DNA from: Helicobacter_F equorum
GTDB taxonomy: Bacteria > Campylobacterota > Campylobacteria > Campylobacterales > Helicobacteraceae
Assembly: GCF_042649585.1 (NCBI RefSeq)
Contig: NZ_JBHRZM010000009.1
Coordinates: forward strand, 1 to 64,000
DNA: 64,000 nucleotides
Direction of reading: 5' to 3'
The translations under genes were made by a program, and so were the position numbers. Numbering within the stretch: the first letter of the stretch is position 1; the number at the start of each line of letters is the position of its first letter. The notes under the pieces were generated by a model that was given only the letters and a program-made list of their open reading frames with translations, searched no databases and was not told the origin of the DNA. Shown here one piece after another: positions 17,197 to 26,988 of the stretch.

Positions 17197-20096
17197 GATA
17201 AAACCTCTTTTGGTTGGCAAACCTCATCAAGTAGATAGATAATATGTTGCCACGCGTGGTTGGTGCTATCGCTAAGCCCAATTTCACAAGTGCTAGATGA
17301 GGCATACATTCGTGTAGGCGATGTCTTTTTGAAATATTCTTGTAAGTCTTGCAAGGCTGAAACATTAAGTTGTGGTGTGCTAAAGCCTTTGTTTCCAGCA
17401 AAGCCACAACAATAAGTCTGTGCGTGTGTGATAACCTCATTTGTGGTGCAAGCAGTGGCGATATGTTTTATGGATTGTGCCCATGCGTGTTTTTTGCACG
17501 AACATACCGCATAAATCCCTACAGATTCATTAAGTGGCGTTATGTGTAAATATGGCAAAAGCACATCGTGAGCATACACACTCATATCATAGACTTGTAG
17601 TTTTTTAAAGTCATAAAGCTGCTTTAATTGCTCGATAAGCTCCCCACTGCACGCACTATGGTCACAAACAATAGGGATATTACCATTATCTGAAATCTCT
17701 AGCAGTTCTTTTAGGGTGTGGTGAAGAGGATTTAGGCTAGGATCTTTGGTTGTAAAATCTTTAAATGCCTTACCACAGCACATTTTAGTGATATTTTTTG
17801 GATATATGACACTAATTCCAGCTTTGTTGCAAAGACTTTCAAACACTGCTTGTATTGGGCGTTTGTCTTTGGCTTGTATAGGTGGTGCAAATACACGATT
17901 AAGACAACTTGTGAGATAAATGACATTCGTTGTGTTGGGTGTGGGTGCATTAGGAGTTTTTGTATCAGATTCTGTAATCTTAGATTGTAGGACATAGGTG
18001 TTTTTTGTAGGCATATATTTAGGCACTATTGGAGTATGTAGGATTTTATGAAGCCAGAAGGTAAGGTTTTTTAAAACATTATTGCCTAAGAGTGTAGCAC
18101 CTACATTTGCTATACTCATACCTATTTTTGCTATTTGTGTTGCTTTATCCATATTGTTGGCTACCATGCGTGCAATAGCACTTGCACCTTTGGAGACATT
18201 GGCGTTTTTGGCGTTGATAGCAATTTTGGCACTATCAATCTCTAATGGACAAATACTCGCACACATTGAGCAAGTCGCACAGGTTGCAACTCCAAAATAC
18301 GCATAATCTTTGCGTAAAAGTTCTAATTCCTCTTGCTCTTGTGTACTTTTGTGATGTAGGCTTTCAAGTCGGCGTATTTCCCGATAGACTGCAATTCTTT
18401 GTCTCGGAGTGAGTGTGATATTTTTGCTTGGACACACTTTTTCACAAAATCCACATTCCATGCAAGATTCTATATAGTCATCAATGCTATGTGCGGGTTT
18501 TAGATTTTTTATGTGAATCTCTTTATCCTCGCAAATAAGCACATCAGGATTAAAAAGATTTTTGGCATCAAAGATATGTTTTATGCGTTTATTGAGTGCA
18601 TAGGCTTTTTCTCCCCATTCTTGCTCAAGAAATGGCGCCATCATTCTACCTGTTCCGTGCTCGGCTTTAGTGCTGCCTTTGAGAGTAATGACTAATTTGA
18701 CCATTTTGTCCATAAAAAGCGCGAAGTTATTACGCTCTTTTTCATCATTAAGTAGTGGTGTAATGATAAAATGCACATTCCCACTTAGCGCATGACCAAA
18801 AATAATCCCCTCAAACTCATACTCTGTAAAAAGCTTTTGTATGCCTCTAATGCCTTTAGCAAAATTTGGTATTTCAAAGCAAATATCCTCTGTAATCACT
18901 GTGCTACCACGCCTTTTTGTTGCTGCGGATATAGGCAAAAGACCCTTGCGGATTTTCCACCATTTAGCTTGTGTGGCTTCATCAAAACTAAAATGTATGC
19001 CAAAAAGTGTTGGAACGCACTCTAGCTCGGCTTTGATATGGCTTAGATGTGAATCTAAAACCTCTTTGCTATCAGATTCTGTTTGCACGAGAATACAGCA
19101 ATTCTCTTGTGTAATCTTTGTAAGCTCTTGTGGCATACCATCTAGCGTCTTCACGGCTTTCAAACACGCGTAATCCATAATTTCTGCTGCACTTACCTTA
19201 TCATCATTGCGCGCAAGAATCTCAATAGCTTGTGCAGCAAGGGAGAGGTTTTTATAAAAAAGTAATGCACAGGCTTTGAGTGCATAGTCTTTGACTGGTG
19301 TGTATTCTACTCTTGAAACAAAGCCAAGTGTGCCTTCTGCACCGATAAAAATATGGTTTAAAATATCTTTAATATCTTCAAAATCGCTTAGAGAATTTAA
19401 GCCATAACCTGTAGTATTTTTGATAGCAAACTTACGATTTATCTCTTTATGGAGGGTTTTGTCATCTAAAATTTCTTGACGCAATGCAAGAATATCTTTT
19501 ACCATAGCATTATGCGTATTTATAAATTCTTGCACATTCTTAGAATCTGAAGTATCCAAAATAAAGCCATCGTGCAAAATCACGCGGATAGATTTGATAG
19601 TTTGATAACTATTTTGTTTGACACCACAGCACATTCCACTAGAGTTGTTAGAAAAAATCCCACCAATACTTGCATTATTAATCGTGGCAGGATCAGGACC
19701 TATCTTTTTACCAAAAGGTTTTAGGGCATTGTTTGCATCCACGCCTATCACACCACAATCACACCATATAGAATCTGTATTTGCTTTGATGTTTTGCCAT
19801 TTATGCATACACACCACAAGCACGCTATCGCTACAAGCTTGTCCGCTAAGGCTTGTGCCAGATCCACGAAAGGTAAGTGGAATATTATAAGTGTTGCTTA
19901 GTATAATAATGCGTTGCACTTCTTCCTCATTGACAGGCTTTAACACAAGTTTTGGGATATAGCGATAACACGACGCATCTACACCATAGGCAAAACGCAT
20001 AATATAGCTATCATAGATTCTATAATCACGTCTTGTGTCATTTTGGTCAAACAAAAATTCTCTGCATTTTTGTGCAAACATTTCATAATTTTGCAT
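17193..20096 (-). CDS. FAD-binding and Fe-S D-lactate dehydrogenase (Dld-II type)
   Basis: A 967-aa membrane-associated oxidoreductase expected to oxidise D-lactate or a similar 2-hydroxy acid into the quinone pool. N-terminal FAD_binding_4 domain (about 35-225; TFRGSGTSLSGQ), FAD-oxidase C-terminal domain (about 250-525), two 4Fe-4S motifs (CMECGFCEKVCP and CATCSMCASICPLEI, about 540-625) and two CCG heterodisulfide-reductase-like modules (CCGKAF, CCGFAG). The all-in-one architecture matches the H. pylori D-lactate dehydrogenase. Other 2-hydroxy acids are possible. Starts at ATG 20096; ends overlapping the rsmH start. Confidence 0.87.
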   Translation of the reverse strand: MQNYEMFAQKCREFLFDQNDTRRDYRIYDSYIMRFAYGVDASCYRYIPKLVLKPVNEEEVQRIIILSNTYNIPLTFRGSGTSLSGQACSDSVLVVCMHKWQNIKANTDSIWCDCGVIGVDANNALKPFGKKIGPDPATINNASIGGIFSNNSSGMCCGVKQNSYQTIKSIRVILHDGFILDTSDSKNVQEFINTHNAMVKDILALRQEILDDKTLHKEINRKFAIKNTTGYGLNSLSDFEDIKDILNHIFIGAEGTLGFVSRVEYTPVKDYALKACALLFYKNLSLAAQAIEILARNDDKVSAAEIMDYACLKAVKTLDGMPQELTKITQENCCILVQTESDSKEVLDSHLSHIKAELECVPTLFGIHFSFDEATQAKWWKIRKGLLPISAATKRRGSTVITEDICFEIPNFAKGIRGIQKLFTEYEFEGIIFGHALSGNVHFIITPLLNDEKERNNFALFMDKMVKLVITLKGSTKAEHGTGRMMAPFLEQEWGEKAYALNKRIKHIFDAKNLFNPDVLICEDKEIHIKNLKPAHSIDDYIESCMECGFCEKVCPSKNITLTPRQRIAVYREIRRLESLHHKSTQEQEELELLRKDYAYFGVATCATCSMCASICPLEIDSAKIAINAKNANVSKGASAIARMVANNMDKATQIAKIGMSIANVGATLLGNNVLKNLTFWLHKILHTPIVPKYMPTKNTYVLQSKITESDTKTPNAPTPNTTNVIYLTSCLNRVFAPPIQAKDKRPIQAVFESLCNKAGISVIYPKNITKMCCGKAFKDFTTKDPSLNPLHHTLKELLEISDNGNIPIVCDHSACSGELIEQLKQLYDFKKLQVYDMSVYAHDVLLPYLHITPLNESVGIYAVCSCKKHAWAQSIKHIATACTTNEVITHAQTYCCGFAGNKGFSTPQLNVSALQDLQEYFKKTSPTRMYASSSTCEIGLSDSTNHAWQHIIYLLDEVCQPKEVLS

Positions 20097-20134
20097 AGAC
20101 TCTCCTTGTTGCGTAATGCATATAGATAGTGCTT

Positions 20135-22288
20135 TTACATAGCGATTTGGGCAATATCACCAATCCTCAAAAATTCCCTATAGATACTTCCAATGAGTGT
20201 GTATCTATTGTGTTTAAGTTTTGGATCTTTGTCATTTACAAGCACATTATCAAAAAATGCTTCAAGTGGAATTCTAAGCTCAAAAAGTGCCTTTGTGCGC
20301 CTTAGTGGAGTAGCAAACTCTTTATTTTTGATTGCCATAAAAGTTTGAAAAAGTGTGTTTTCAGCATCATGACTAAAAAGCGTAGAATCTACATCTGCTA
20401 TATTAAGTGTATCAATAGATACATCTTTGCAAATATTTGCTACTCGCTTAAATGTGCTAAGAAGTATAGGTTTGTCTTGTGTGTCTTCAAACACCTTATC
20501 AAGCGCAAGGGCATTATAGATAAGCGTATTGACATCGCGTTGTGCGTGATTGTGTGAATCTAACCCACAAAGGGCACTTCGGAAAATAGAAGCATTAAGA
20601 GGCAAGGCATTTTCTAAACGCTCTAGGAAAAAAGATTCTATGTGTGCTACTATATTTTGTGTTGTTGGTGCAAGTTGTGTATTTGTATCGTTAGATTCTG
20701 TATTGTTTGCGTAGCCTATGGCATTGTATATATTAAGAATATCATCGCGTAGATTAAAGGTAAAACCTTGATCTTGGATAATTTTTAAGATTCCATTAGC
20801 GGCTCGACGCAGTGCATATGGATCTTTGGAGCCAGTGGGAATTTTGTTGATACTAAAAAGCCCAAAAATATTATCAAGTTTGTTTGCAAGACTTAATAAC
20901 GCACTTAGTATATTTGATGGCAGGGCAGAATCTTCAGTATTTGGGAGATATTGTTCTTGCAAGGCTTGTGCGATGAGCGGATCATATCCTAGTTTTTGTG
21001 CATAAAAACCGCCCATAATACCTTGTAATTCAGGAAATTCATACACCATTTCTGTTAGTAAATCCGCTTTGGCAAGTAACACACTTTGTTCTAGTAATGC
21101 CAAACAATCTTCACGATGGGGTAAGAATGTATGAGTTTGTGCATATTTGGCGTATAAAAGTCGCGCAATTTGTAATTCTCGTTGCGTTTTTTGTGCCAAG
21201 CTTCCCAAGCCTTGCACAAAGACAATATTTTCTAACCCTTTGGTTTGTAATCCGCGTTTTAGGTCATTGTGATAAAAAAACATCGCATCGCTTAGCCTTG
21301 CTCTTAGGACTTTTTGATTCCCAGAAATGATGATAGAAGGGTCATTGGTGGTAGAATTTGTAACAACAACAAAGCCATTAAAAAGTCGCCCTTGTTTGTG
21401 GATAGCAAAATAGCGTTGATTTTCTTTCATAGAGGTGATGATGACTTCTTGTGGCAATTCCAAAAAATTCTCTTCAAAGCTTCCAAGCAAAGCTTGTGGA
21501 TATTCTGTGATAGCTACTACCTCTTCAAGTAGCGCAGAATCTAGTTCGACTTCGACATTATACGTGTGTTCTAACTCTTGGATTTGTTTGAGGATTTTTT
21601 CTTTGCGTTCTTGTTGATTTAGTATCACTTTATGTGTATGTAAAACTTCAAAATATTGTGCGATGTTATTGATCATAATAGCTTCAAAGCCTAAATCTCT
21701 ATGCCCAAAAGTTTGTGGCTTAGAATCTATACCAAATGCGTGCAATTTAAGGCTTTTTTCACCCAAAAAGGCACAAATATTTTCGATAGGGCGTATAAAA
21801 CTCTCGCTCAAATTACCCCAACGCATACTTTTACCAAAATGCAAGGAATGCAAGAATTGGTCAAAAATTTCTGGCAAAAGTTCTGCAGATTCTACACCTT
21901 TTTGCGTGGAGGAAAAATACAATACTTCCTTGCCGTCTTTGGTAGCGATTGTAACTTTGTCGCGATCTGTTTGTGGATTGAGGTTGTGTTTGGTAAAAAA
22001 ACTCATTCCTGCTTTTGTGAGTGCGTTATTTGGATCGCCACCTTCAAAGGCTATGGCAATTGGCGCACCATAGGCTTGTATGTGTATATCTTTTGAGTGT
22101 AGTGGGAAATCTTTGGCATACATCACAATGCGTCTAGGGGTGAAAAATATTTGTGTTTGACAAGGCGGTATGTGATGTGCTTGGAGAGAATGATTCCATT
22201 TGGTAGCAATATTTGGAAATTCTTGTAAAAACGGGATTGCTGGGAGTTCTTGAGTAAGGATTTCTATCAAAAGCTCTGTTGTGTTCAA
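20135..22288 (-). CDS. glyS: glycyl-tRNA synthetase beta subunit
   Basis: Beta subunit of the alpha2beta2 glycyl-tRNA synthetase; carries tRNA recognition. The sequence has ELLIEILTQELPAIPF at the N-terminus, the GRxxxxFVxVTN-like segment GRLFNGFVVVTNST, and the TGSKDPYALRRAANGI motif. I start it at TTG 22288 because AAAGGA lies five bases upstream and the alignment with family N-termini begins there; the open frame could extend 16 codons further. glyQ is not in the window. Confidence 0.95.
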   Translation of the reverse strand: MNTTELLIEILTQELPAIPFLQEFPNIATKWNHSLQAHHIPPCQTQIFFTPRRIVMYAKDFPLHSKDIHIQAYGAPIAIAFEGGDPNNALTKAGMSFFTKHNLNPQTDRDKVTIATKDGKEVLYFSSTQKGVESAELLPEIFDQFLHSLHFGKSMRWGNLSESFIRPIENICAFLGEKSLKLHAFGIDSKPQTFGHRDLGFEAIMINNIAQYFEVLHTHKVILNQQERKEKILKQIQELEHTYNVEVELDSALLEEVVAITEYPQALLGSFEENFLELPQEVIITSMKENQRYFAIHKQGRLFNGFVVVTNSTTNDPSIIISGNQKVLRARLSDAMFFYHNDLKRGLQTKGLENIVFVQGLGSLAQKTQRELQIARLLYAKYAQTHTFLPHREDCLALLEQSVLLAKADLLTEMVYEFPELQGIMGGFYAQKLGYDPLIAQALQEQYLPNTEDSALPSNILSALLSLANKLDNIFGLFSINKIPTGSKDPYALRRAANGILKIIQDQGFTFNLRDDILNIYNAIGYANNTESNDTNTQLAPTTQNIVAHIESFFLERLENALPLNASIFRSALCGLDSHNHAQRDVNTLIYNALALDKVFEDTQDKPILLSTFKRVANICKDVSIDTLNIADVDSTLFSHDAENTLFQTFMAIKNKEFATPLRRTKALFELRIPLEAFFDNVLVNDKDPKLKHNRYTLIGSIYREFLRIGDIAQIAM

Positions 22289-22378
22289 GGGTATCCTTTG
22301 TGATAAAGTCTTTAGAGATGGGATTTTAGCACGCAAAGTATTAGGGTTTTTTAAAATATAGAGTTAAAGAGGATATAT

Positions 22379-23221
22379 ATGAGGGTAATATTTTTATGTG
22401 TGGTATTTGGGATTATGAGTGTGTGTATGGCACTTCCATTGCATAAAATCGAGGGTAAATGCGTGGCATTAAAGGATTTTAGTGTTGCGCAAAGAAATGT
22501 CATTATTAAGGCTTTTAAATATGGAGTAAAATCGGGTTTTGGTTACACAATGGCGGCTATTGCATGGAAAGAATCGTGCGCAGGAGAGTATAGAATGAAT
22601 TTTGCTGATCCATCTGCTGGAATCTATCACGCACACATACCTGGACTTTTGAAAAAAAATAGCCAAAAAGACACAGGATTTATGCGCAATATGGTAGGAG
22701 AATTACTTGTGCGTGATGATGAATATGCTTCTGAAGTGGCGCTTGATGAACTTTTGTATTGGCAAAAAGTGCGTAATGGAAATTGGAAAGAGGTGATTAA
22801 ATCTTATAATAAGGGGTTTAGTTGGGAAAAAGATAAGGAGCGTGATAAAATGGCACAGAGTTATTATGAAGATATTGCACAGCGTGTCCAAGCCTTGCAG
22901 GGATATATACCTAAATATGCTTCTGCACTTGCCAAACAAGCCAAAAATGATAAAGCACTTATATTTTTAGGGAAAAACACAGCTTTAGCACAGAATCTAA
23001 AGCCATCTTTATCGCAACAATCTGCATCATATCCTAAATCAAACCCAAAAAAATTGACTACACAAGTTGCTACGCAACCTACAGATTCTCAAAGAAAAAA
23101 GCGTGATTTTATAGAATCACCACAAGAACTTAGTGTTAACAAACCCTCATTTCCACCCCAAATGCCAATAAAAAAACAAAATCCAAATACAGGAGAGTTT
23201 TACCTCCTGCAAGAGCGTTAA
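22379..23221 (+). CDS. secreted lysozyme-like / SLT-type transglycosylase
   Basis: A 280-aa exported protein with a signal peptide (residues 1-18, cleaved near CMA-LP). The domain at about residues 35-165 has a lysozyme-like layout: Glu in AIAWKESCAGEY is a candidate catalytic acid and KSYNKGF resembles the YNxG motif of soluble lytic transglycosylases. The canonical GLMQ motif is missing. The C-terminal third is low-complexity, basic and probably disordered. Likely cleaves or binds peptidoglycan in the periplasm, but activity is inferred. Confidence 0.6.
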   Translation: MRVIFLCVVFGIMSVCMALPLHKIEGKCVALKDFSVAQRNVIIKAFKYGVKSGFGYTMAAIAWKESCAGEYRMNFADPSAGIYHAHIPGLLKKNSQKDTGFMRNMVGELLVRDDEYASEVALDELLYWQKVRNGNWKEVIKSYNKGFSWEKDKERDKMAQSYYEDIAQRVQALQGYIPKYASALAKQAKNDKALIFLGKNTALAQNLKPSLSQQSASYPKSNPKKLTTQVATQPTDSQRKKRDFIESPQELSVNKPSFPPQMPIKKQNPNTGEFYLLQER

Positions 23222-23451
23222 GGTTTGCGTATAAGATAGCGAATAGTTGCTCCAATTTGTTCTATTTGTAAAACTTCATAGCCGTGATTTTTAGCATCAA
23301 TAGGGATATTGTTGATACTTTGTGGGCAATCACTAAGCACCTCTAAAATTTCTCCACTTCGTAATTCAGGCAAAACTTCTAGTGTCCTAATTGCAGGATA
23401 TGGGCAAGGCTCACCTTGCAAATCAAGTGAAAAATTTGGTGTTATATTCAT
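23218..23451 (-). CDS. TusA/YedF-family sulfurtransferase-like protein
   Basis: A 77-aa TusA-fold protein with the diagnostic CPYPAIRTLEVL motif (active Cys near residue 16) and the C-terminal GYEVLQIEQIGATIRYLIRK. It is encoded 18 nt after a YedE/YeeE membrane protein. This pair corresponds to the FdhU and FdhT proteins that Campylobacter needs for active formate dehydrogenase, probably through selenium or sulfur supply. Overlaps the convergent lysozyme-like gene by 4 nt. Confidence 0.85.
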   Translation of the reverse strand: MNITPNFSLDLQGEPCPYPAIRTLEVLPELRSGEILEVLSDCPQSINNIPIDAKNHGYEVLQIEQIGATIRYLIRKP

Positions 23452-23469
23452 ATAAATCCCCTTAGAATC

Positions 23470-24684
23470 TTATGCTTTTTGAAATTTGGATTGTGCGTGG
23501 TATTTTCGTTCAATCCACAGCACCCAACCCAAGAAAACAAGCAACAATACATAAGTTATCACAAGCCCACCATAATTTCCAAATGATTGCAAGAGATTTA
23601 TTTTTGGAAAGTTTGTTGCCAATGGTGCAGAATAATAATCCCAAGTGAGTGCTACAAGTGTAGATCCAATGACATTACCAATCCCAACGATCCAATAATG
23701 CACTTGCCCTTCGACAGCGCGATACATCCACCCACACTCACAGCCTCCAGCGATGACAATCCCAAATCCAAAGAGTAAGCCACCAATGATAGCATTTGGT
23801 GCTGCCCACATAATTTTAGGTGGGATACCAAGCATAACGTAGCTAAATACCCCAATAGTTGAAACCATCATACCAACAATGACTGCCCTTGCCATATAGC
23901 CTCTACCTGTAATAAATAGATCTCTAAAAGCAGAAGTAAAACAAATTTGCGCGCGTGAGATAATAAACCCAAACCCTACACCAAAAATAATCGCAATAGG
24001 CAAAATCGGTATAGACTTGCCTTCTGGAGTTATGCCATATAGCATGAGATATATTACCCATATGGCAACTACAAGTAGCACAATGATGCCAAGAATAAGC
24101 AGTATTTTTTCTCTTTTGGCATTATGGGTGATGACTTTTTGTACCTGAACTTTTTGTAGCGGAGCTTTGGATCTAAAAAATGGCAAAAGCACCACCTTTG
24201 TGCCCAGATAAACTCCAATGATTGTCATGAGTGTAAAAAACCAAGCATGGAGACTAAATTGTGGGATACCTGTAAAAAAACTCGCTAAGTTACAACCCAT
24301 ACCGATGCGTGCCCCAAAACCTGCAATGATGCCCCCAATGAAGGCTTGAGCTATGCGTAAATTACTTTGTGGTAGGCGAAATTTAACATTGTTTGCAAAA
24401 CTTGCTGCTATAAAAGCCCCAGCAAACATACCAATAATCATCACTCCATCGATTCGATCTAGCGGAGTGCCGCTAAGTCCTATAATCTTAAAGTATCCAA
24501 GTGAATCTGTATCTATGCCAAAAAATTGCATAATATGACCACCCCAACGGGTAAATTCACCAGTTACTGCCCAATATGTTCCAGTAAGTCCAAAATAATA
24601 CGCTGCCATAATGCCTAATGCGATGATTGCAGGCATAGGCGACCAAAATCGCACGAGATAACACTCTTTAAATGCTTTAAACAT
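23470..24684 (-). CDS. YeeE/YedE-family transporter (FdhT-like)
   Basis: An inner-membrane protein of 404 aa with about ten hydrophobic segments. The two pseudo-symmetrical halves carry cysteine motifs GMGCNLASFFTG (about residue 127) and GGCECGWMYRAVEGQ (about 315), typical of YeeE/YedE carriers of thiosulfate or selenium compounds. Paired with the TusA-like gene downstream. In Campylobacter the pair supports selenocysteine formate dehydrogenase; that role here is inferred from context. Confidence 0.87.
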   Translation of the reverse strand: MFKAFKECYLVRFWSPMPAIIALGIMAAYYFGLTGTYWAVTGEFTRWGGHIMQFFGIDTDSLGYFKIIGLSGTPLDRIDGVMIIGMFAGAFIAASFANNVKFRLPQSNLRIAQAFIGGIIAGFGARIGMGCNLASFFTGIPQFSLHAWFFTLMTIIGVYLGTKVVLLPFFRSKAPLQKVQVQKVITHNAKREKILLILGIIVLLVVAIWVIYLMLYGITPEGKSIPILPIAIIFGVGFGFIISRAQICFTSAFRDLFITGRGYMARAVIVGMMVSTIGVFSYVMLGIPPKIMWAAPNAIIGGLLFGFGIVIAGGCECGWMYRAVEGQVHYWIVGIGNVIGSTLVALTWDYYSAPLATNFPKINLLQSFGNYGGLVITYVLLLVFLGWVLWIERKYHAQSKFQKA

Positions 24685-24958
24685 ACTATGTCCTTGTTTT
24701 TAAAAAGAAATGTTATGGGATTGATGTAGAATCTCACATACAATTGCTTTGTCCAAAAGCCTAAATTTATGAGGGGGTGCATTCTAATCCCTAACCTCTA
24801 AAAGAATCCTTAATGTTTGTATGTGTTTGGTATATAGTGATTAAAGAGTATTTGCTTTAGAGATTTTAGAAACATGCAAGGTTTAAAAATATATGAGACT
24901 AGCATTGTATTTTTGCAAATTGTGCTAGAATCGCGAAATTTTTCTAAAGGATAGATAC
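24685..24958. other. intergenic region between divergent yedE-type and marC genes
   Basis: 274 bases, AT-rich. A -10 candidate for marC is listed separately. A short inverted pair (ATTCT at 24781, AGAAT at 24802) and a G5 run at 24774 are visible, but nothing convincing as an RNA gene, riboswitch or terminator. Confidence 0.6.
24926..24931 (+). promoter_or_regulatory. -10 element of marC
   Basis: TAGAAT, 27 bases upstream of the marC start codon, in an AT-rich context typical of Helicobacter housekeeping promoters, which often lack a clear -35. Confidence 0.5.
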
Positions 24959-25609
24959 ATGCTTGAAGAAATGCAACTTTTGTTTTCAACGCAATTCTAT
25001 GCTGTTTTATATGCTATCTTGCTTGCGGCTATCACGATTTTGGCTGTTTTAAACCCTTTTGGGAATCTCCCACAATTTATTGCGATGACTGAAGAGCTAG
25101 AGACTTCACTACGCCAAAGTCTTTTCCGCAATATTCTTTATACTTCTTTTGTTATTGTTGTGTTGTTTTTACTAAGCGGATCTTTTATTATGCGTTATTT
25201 GTTTAATGTAGATTTAAATGATTTGCGAATTGCAGGGGGTTTGCTGTTAATTCTTGTAAGTCTTAAGAATCTCCTTTTTCAATCTCACAAGGCAACCACA
25301 CATTATGCTACGACAAACAAGCGTGAATTATTAGGTCAAAGTATTGTACCTATGGCTTTTCCTATGTTGGTAGGTCCTGGGACGCTTTCTACTAGTATTG
25401 TTATCTCTGAAGAAAATGGCACTTTTGTTGCCCTTAGTGCTGTAGTGGTAGCTTTTGCGTTTATGCTTATTTTGTTTCATTTTGCTGCCACAATCGAACG
25501 TGTATTAGGAAAACTTGTTTTGCATGTGCTTTCACGAATAGCGCTTGTTTTTATTATGGCAATGGGCGTAAAAATGATGATTATTGGACTTAGGGCAACA
25601 TTGTTATAA
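24959..25609 (+). CDS. MarC family integral membrane protein
   Basis: A 216-aa inner-membrane protein with six hydrophobic segments. Family motifs ILAVLNPFGNLPQFIAM near the N-terminus and SIVPMAFPMLVGPGTLST in the middle are clear (MarC/UPF0056 group). The biochemical role is unresolved; MarC itself is not an antibiotic pump. Own promoter candidate upstream; AAAGGA ribosome site. Confidence 0.92.
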   Translation: MLEEMQLLFSTQFYAVLYAILLAAITILAVLNPFGNLPQFIAMTEELETSLRQSLFRNILYTSFVIVVLFLLSGSFIMRYLFNVDLNDLRIAGGLLLILVSLKNLLFQSHKATTHYATTNKRELLGQSIVPMAFPMLVGPGTLSTSIVISEENGTFVALSAVVVAFAFMLILFHFAATIERVLGKLVLHVLSRIALVFIMAMGVKMMIIGLRATLL

Positions 25610-25647
25610 GACACAAACCCTTTGTGATGTGTGCAAAGCTTTGTTTG

Positions 25648-25653
25648 TAAAAT
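25648..25653 (+). promoter_or_regulatory. -10 candidate of the catalase-like gene
   Basis: TAAAAT about 47 bases upstream of the start codon of the catalase-like gene; no obvious -35. Weak on its own, but the position is suitable. Confidence 0.35.
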
Positions 25654-25699
25654 TGTGCGAGAATTTTGTTTGCATTAAAAATACTTAAAGGAGTAATGA

Positions 25700-26701
25700 A
25701 TGAGAGTTATACCTACAATTGGTGCAAGGAAACCAAAAACAAATATCCTTAGAGGGATTGTCGCGGCTTTGTTTGTTTCAAGTTGTGCGCTATGGGCAGA
25801 ATCTGCCACAGATTCACAAAGTATCGCAGAGCTTTTTTACACGCTTAATGGTGATGCAAACGATCCACACAAAAAAATTAATCATACCAAAGGTTTTTGT
25901 GCAGTTGGGGAATTTATACCTGTCAAAGGCATTACAAAGACTTATAATATTCCTCTATTAAAGGAATCTAGTATTCCTACTCAAGCGCGTTTTTCACTAG
26001 GTGGTGGAAATCCTAAGGCTAGTGATGCGACAAAAGGAAAAGGATTAGCATTAAAAATTGAAGGCAAAAGTGATAGCTGGGAAATCGTAGTGCTTAATAC
26101 AGAAATTAATTTTGCAAAGAATCTAGAAGAATTTGTAAAGTTTTTTGAAATACGCGTCCCCAAGAATGGAAAAGTGGATTCTGAAAACATCGCTAAGGTT
26201 ACCAAAGAAACCCCATCTTTTGCAAATTATGACAAATACCTTGCTAAAACACCGATCACACCAAGTGTAGCAAACACGACTTATCACAGCATACATACTT
26301 TTTATTTTACAGATTCTAAGGGCAAGAGTATTCCCGCTAGATTTGCCTTCGTACCTGTAGCAGGTGAGAAAGGATTGAGTGCTGATGAAGCAAAAAAACT
26401 TGGCGATGATTTTTTAGAATCTGATTTTAAATCCAAAACTGCTAGTAAGCCTATCGAATACAAAATGATGCTTATTTTGGCAAATCCTGATGATATTACA
26501 AACGACACGACGGCATTATGGAGTGGCAAACATAAAGAAGTGCAAATAGCAACGCTTAGGATAAAAGAATATGCAGGCAAGGATTGTAATGGTGATGTGT
26601 ATATGCCAGCAGTATTACCACAGGGCGTTGATGCACCAAAAGATCCGCTTTTTGAAACAAGAAATGAAGTGTATAGTATCACTTTTGGTAAGCGACAATA
26701 A
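25700..26701 (+). CDS. periplasmic catalase-family peroxidase-like protein
   Basis: A 333-aa exported protein of the catalase-related (SrpA-like) subgroup, shorter than true catalase (about 500 aa). The N-terminus (residues 1-35) contains twin basic residues and a hydrophobic core ending in ALWA, probably a signal peptide. HTKGFCAVGEF holds the active-site histidine region and RFSLGGGNPKASD the NADP/haem-pocket-like strand. Matches the H. pylori catalase-like protein. Expected role: haem-dependent peroxide handling in the periplasm. Confidence 0.85.
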   Translation: MRVIPTIGARKPKTNILRGIVAALFVSSCALWAESATDSQSIAELFYTLNGDANDPHKKINHTKGFCAVGEFIPVKGITKTYNIPLLKESSIPTQARFSLGGGNPKASDATKGKGLALKIEGKSDSWEIVVLNTEINFAKNLEEFVKFFEIRVPKNGKVDSENIAKVTKETPSFANYDKYLAKTPITPSVANTTYHSIHTFYFTDSKGKSIPARFAFVPVAGEKGLSADEAKKLGDDFLESDFKSKTASKPIEYKMMLILANPDDITNDTTALWSGKHKEVQIATLRIKEYAGKDCNGDVYMPAVLPQGVDAPKDPLFETRNEVYSITFGKRQ

Positions 26702-26702
26702 G

Positions 26703-26708
26703 TATAGT
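26703..26708 (+). promoter_or_regulatory. -10 element in front of the candidate small RNA
   Basis: TATAGT immediately after the catalase-like stop codon. Transcription would start about seven bases later at 26714-26715, exactly where the 5' arm of the predicted closing stem begins. Confidence 0.4.
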
Positions 26709-26712
26709 ATTC

Positions 26713-26862
26713 TTGCTTGAAGTCCTCTGCTTGGTATTGCAACCACCACCTAATCCCCCATAGAGAATAAACATAGATTCTCAATAGAGGGTTTTAGGGT
26801 GATGAGATTTGTTTTAGTCTCTAAGAGTGAGCGTTGTATATAAACAACCTTCAAGTAAGAGG
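26713..26862 (+). ncRNA. candidate structured small RNA (6S-like?)
   Basis: The intergenic stretch folds by eye into a closed structure. 26712-26722 (CTTGCTTGAAG) pairs with 26849-26859 (CTTCAAGTAAG), with one G-U. An apical hairpin pairs 26752-26768 with 26777-26793 (14 of 17). Two small hairpins lie on the 3' side (GAGA..TCTC, GTTGT..ACAAC). A -10 box sits just upstream. Paired ends, an internal bubble and a long apical stem recall 6S RNA, but I cannot confirm conserved 6S sequence. It might instead be a 3' UTR of the catalase-like gene. Confidence 0.35.
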
Positions 26863-26988
26863 AATACCCTTAGATTTAGTCCGATATTAAAATCTGGTAA
26901 AAACCCGCTCACACTTTTTGCAGATATGTGCTACTTGAGGTAAGCATAAATTCTATGTATAAAACATTATAAAAATTTAAAAATATTT
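26863..26988. other. remaining intergenic sequence before the flgE stop
   Basis: Contains a stem AGATTT/AAATCT flanked by TACC/GGTA (26866-26900). CGCTCAC at 26906-26912 is complementary to GTGAGCG at 26827-26833 and is followed by TTTTT, a possible terminator or alternative fold of the candidate RNA. The rest is AT-rich with no coding potential. Confidence 0.4.

Noticed and set aside
24774..24806. Riboswitch or leader RNA before the YedE-type gene
   Set aside because: Only a short hairpin and a G5 run; no recognisable riboswitch core.
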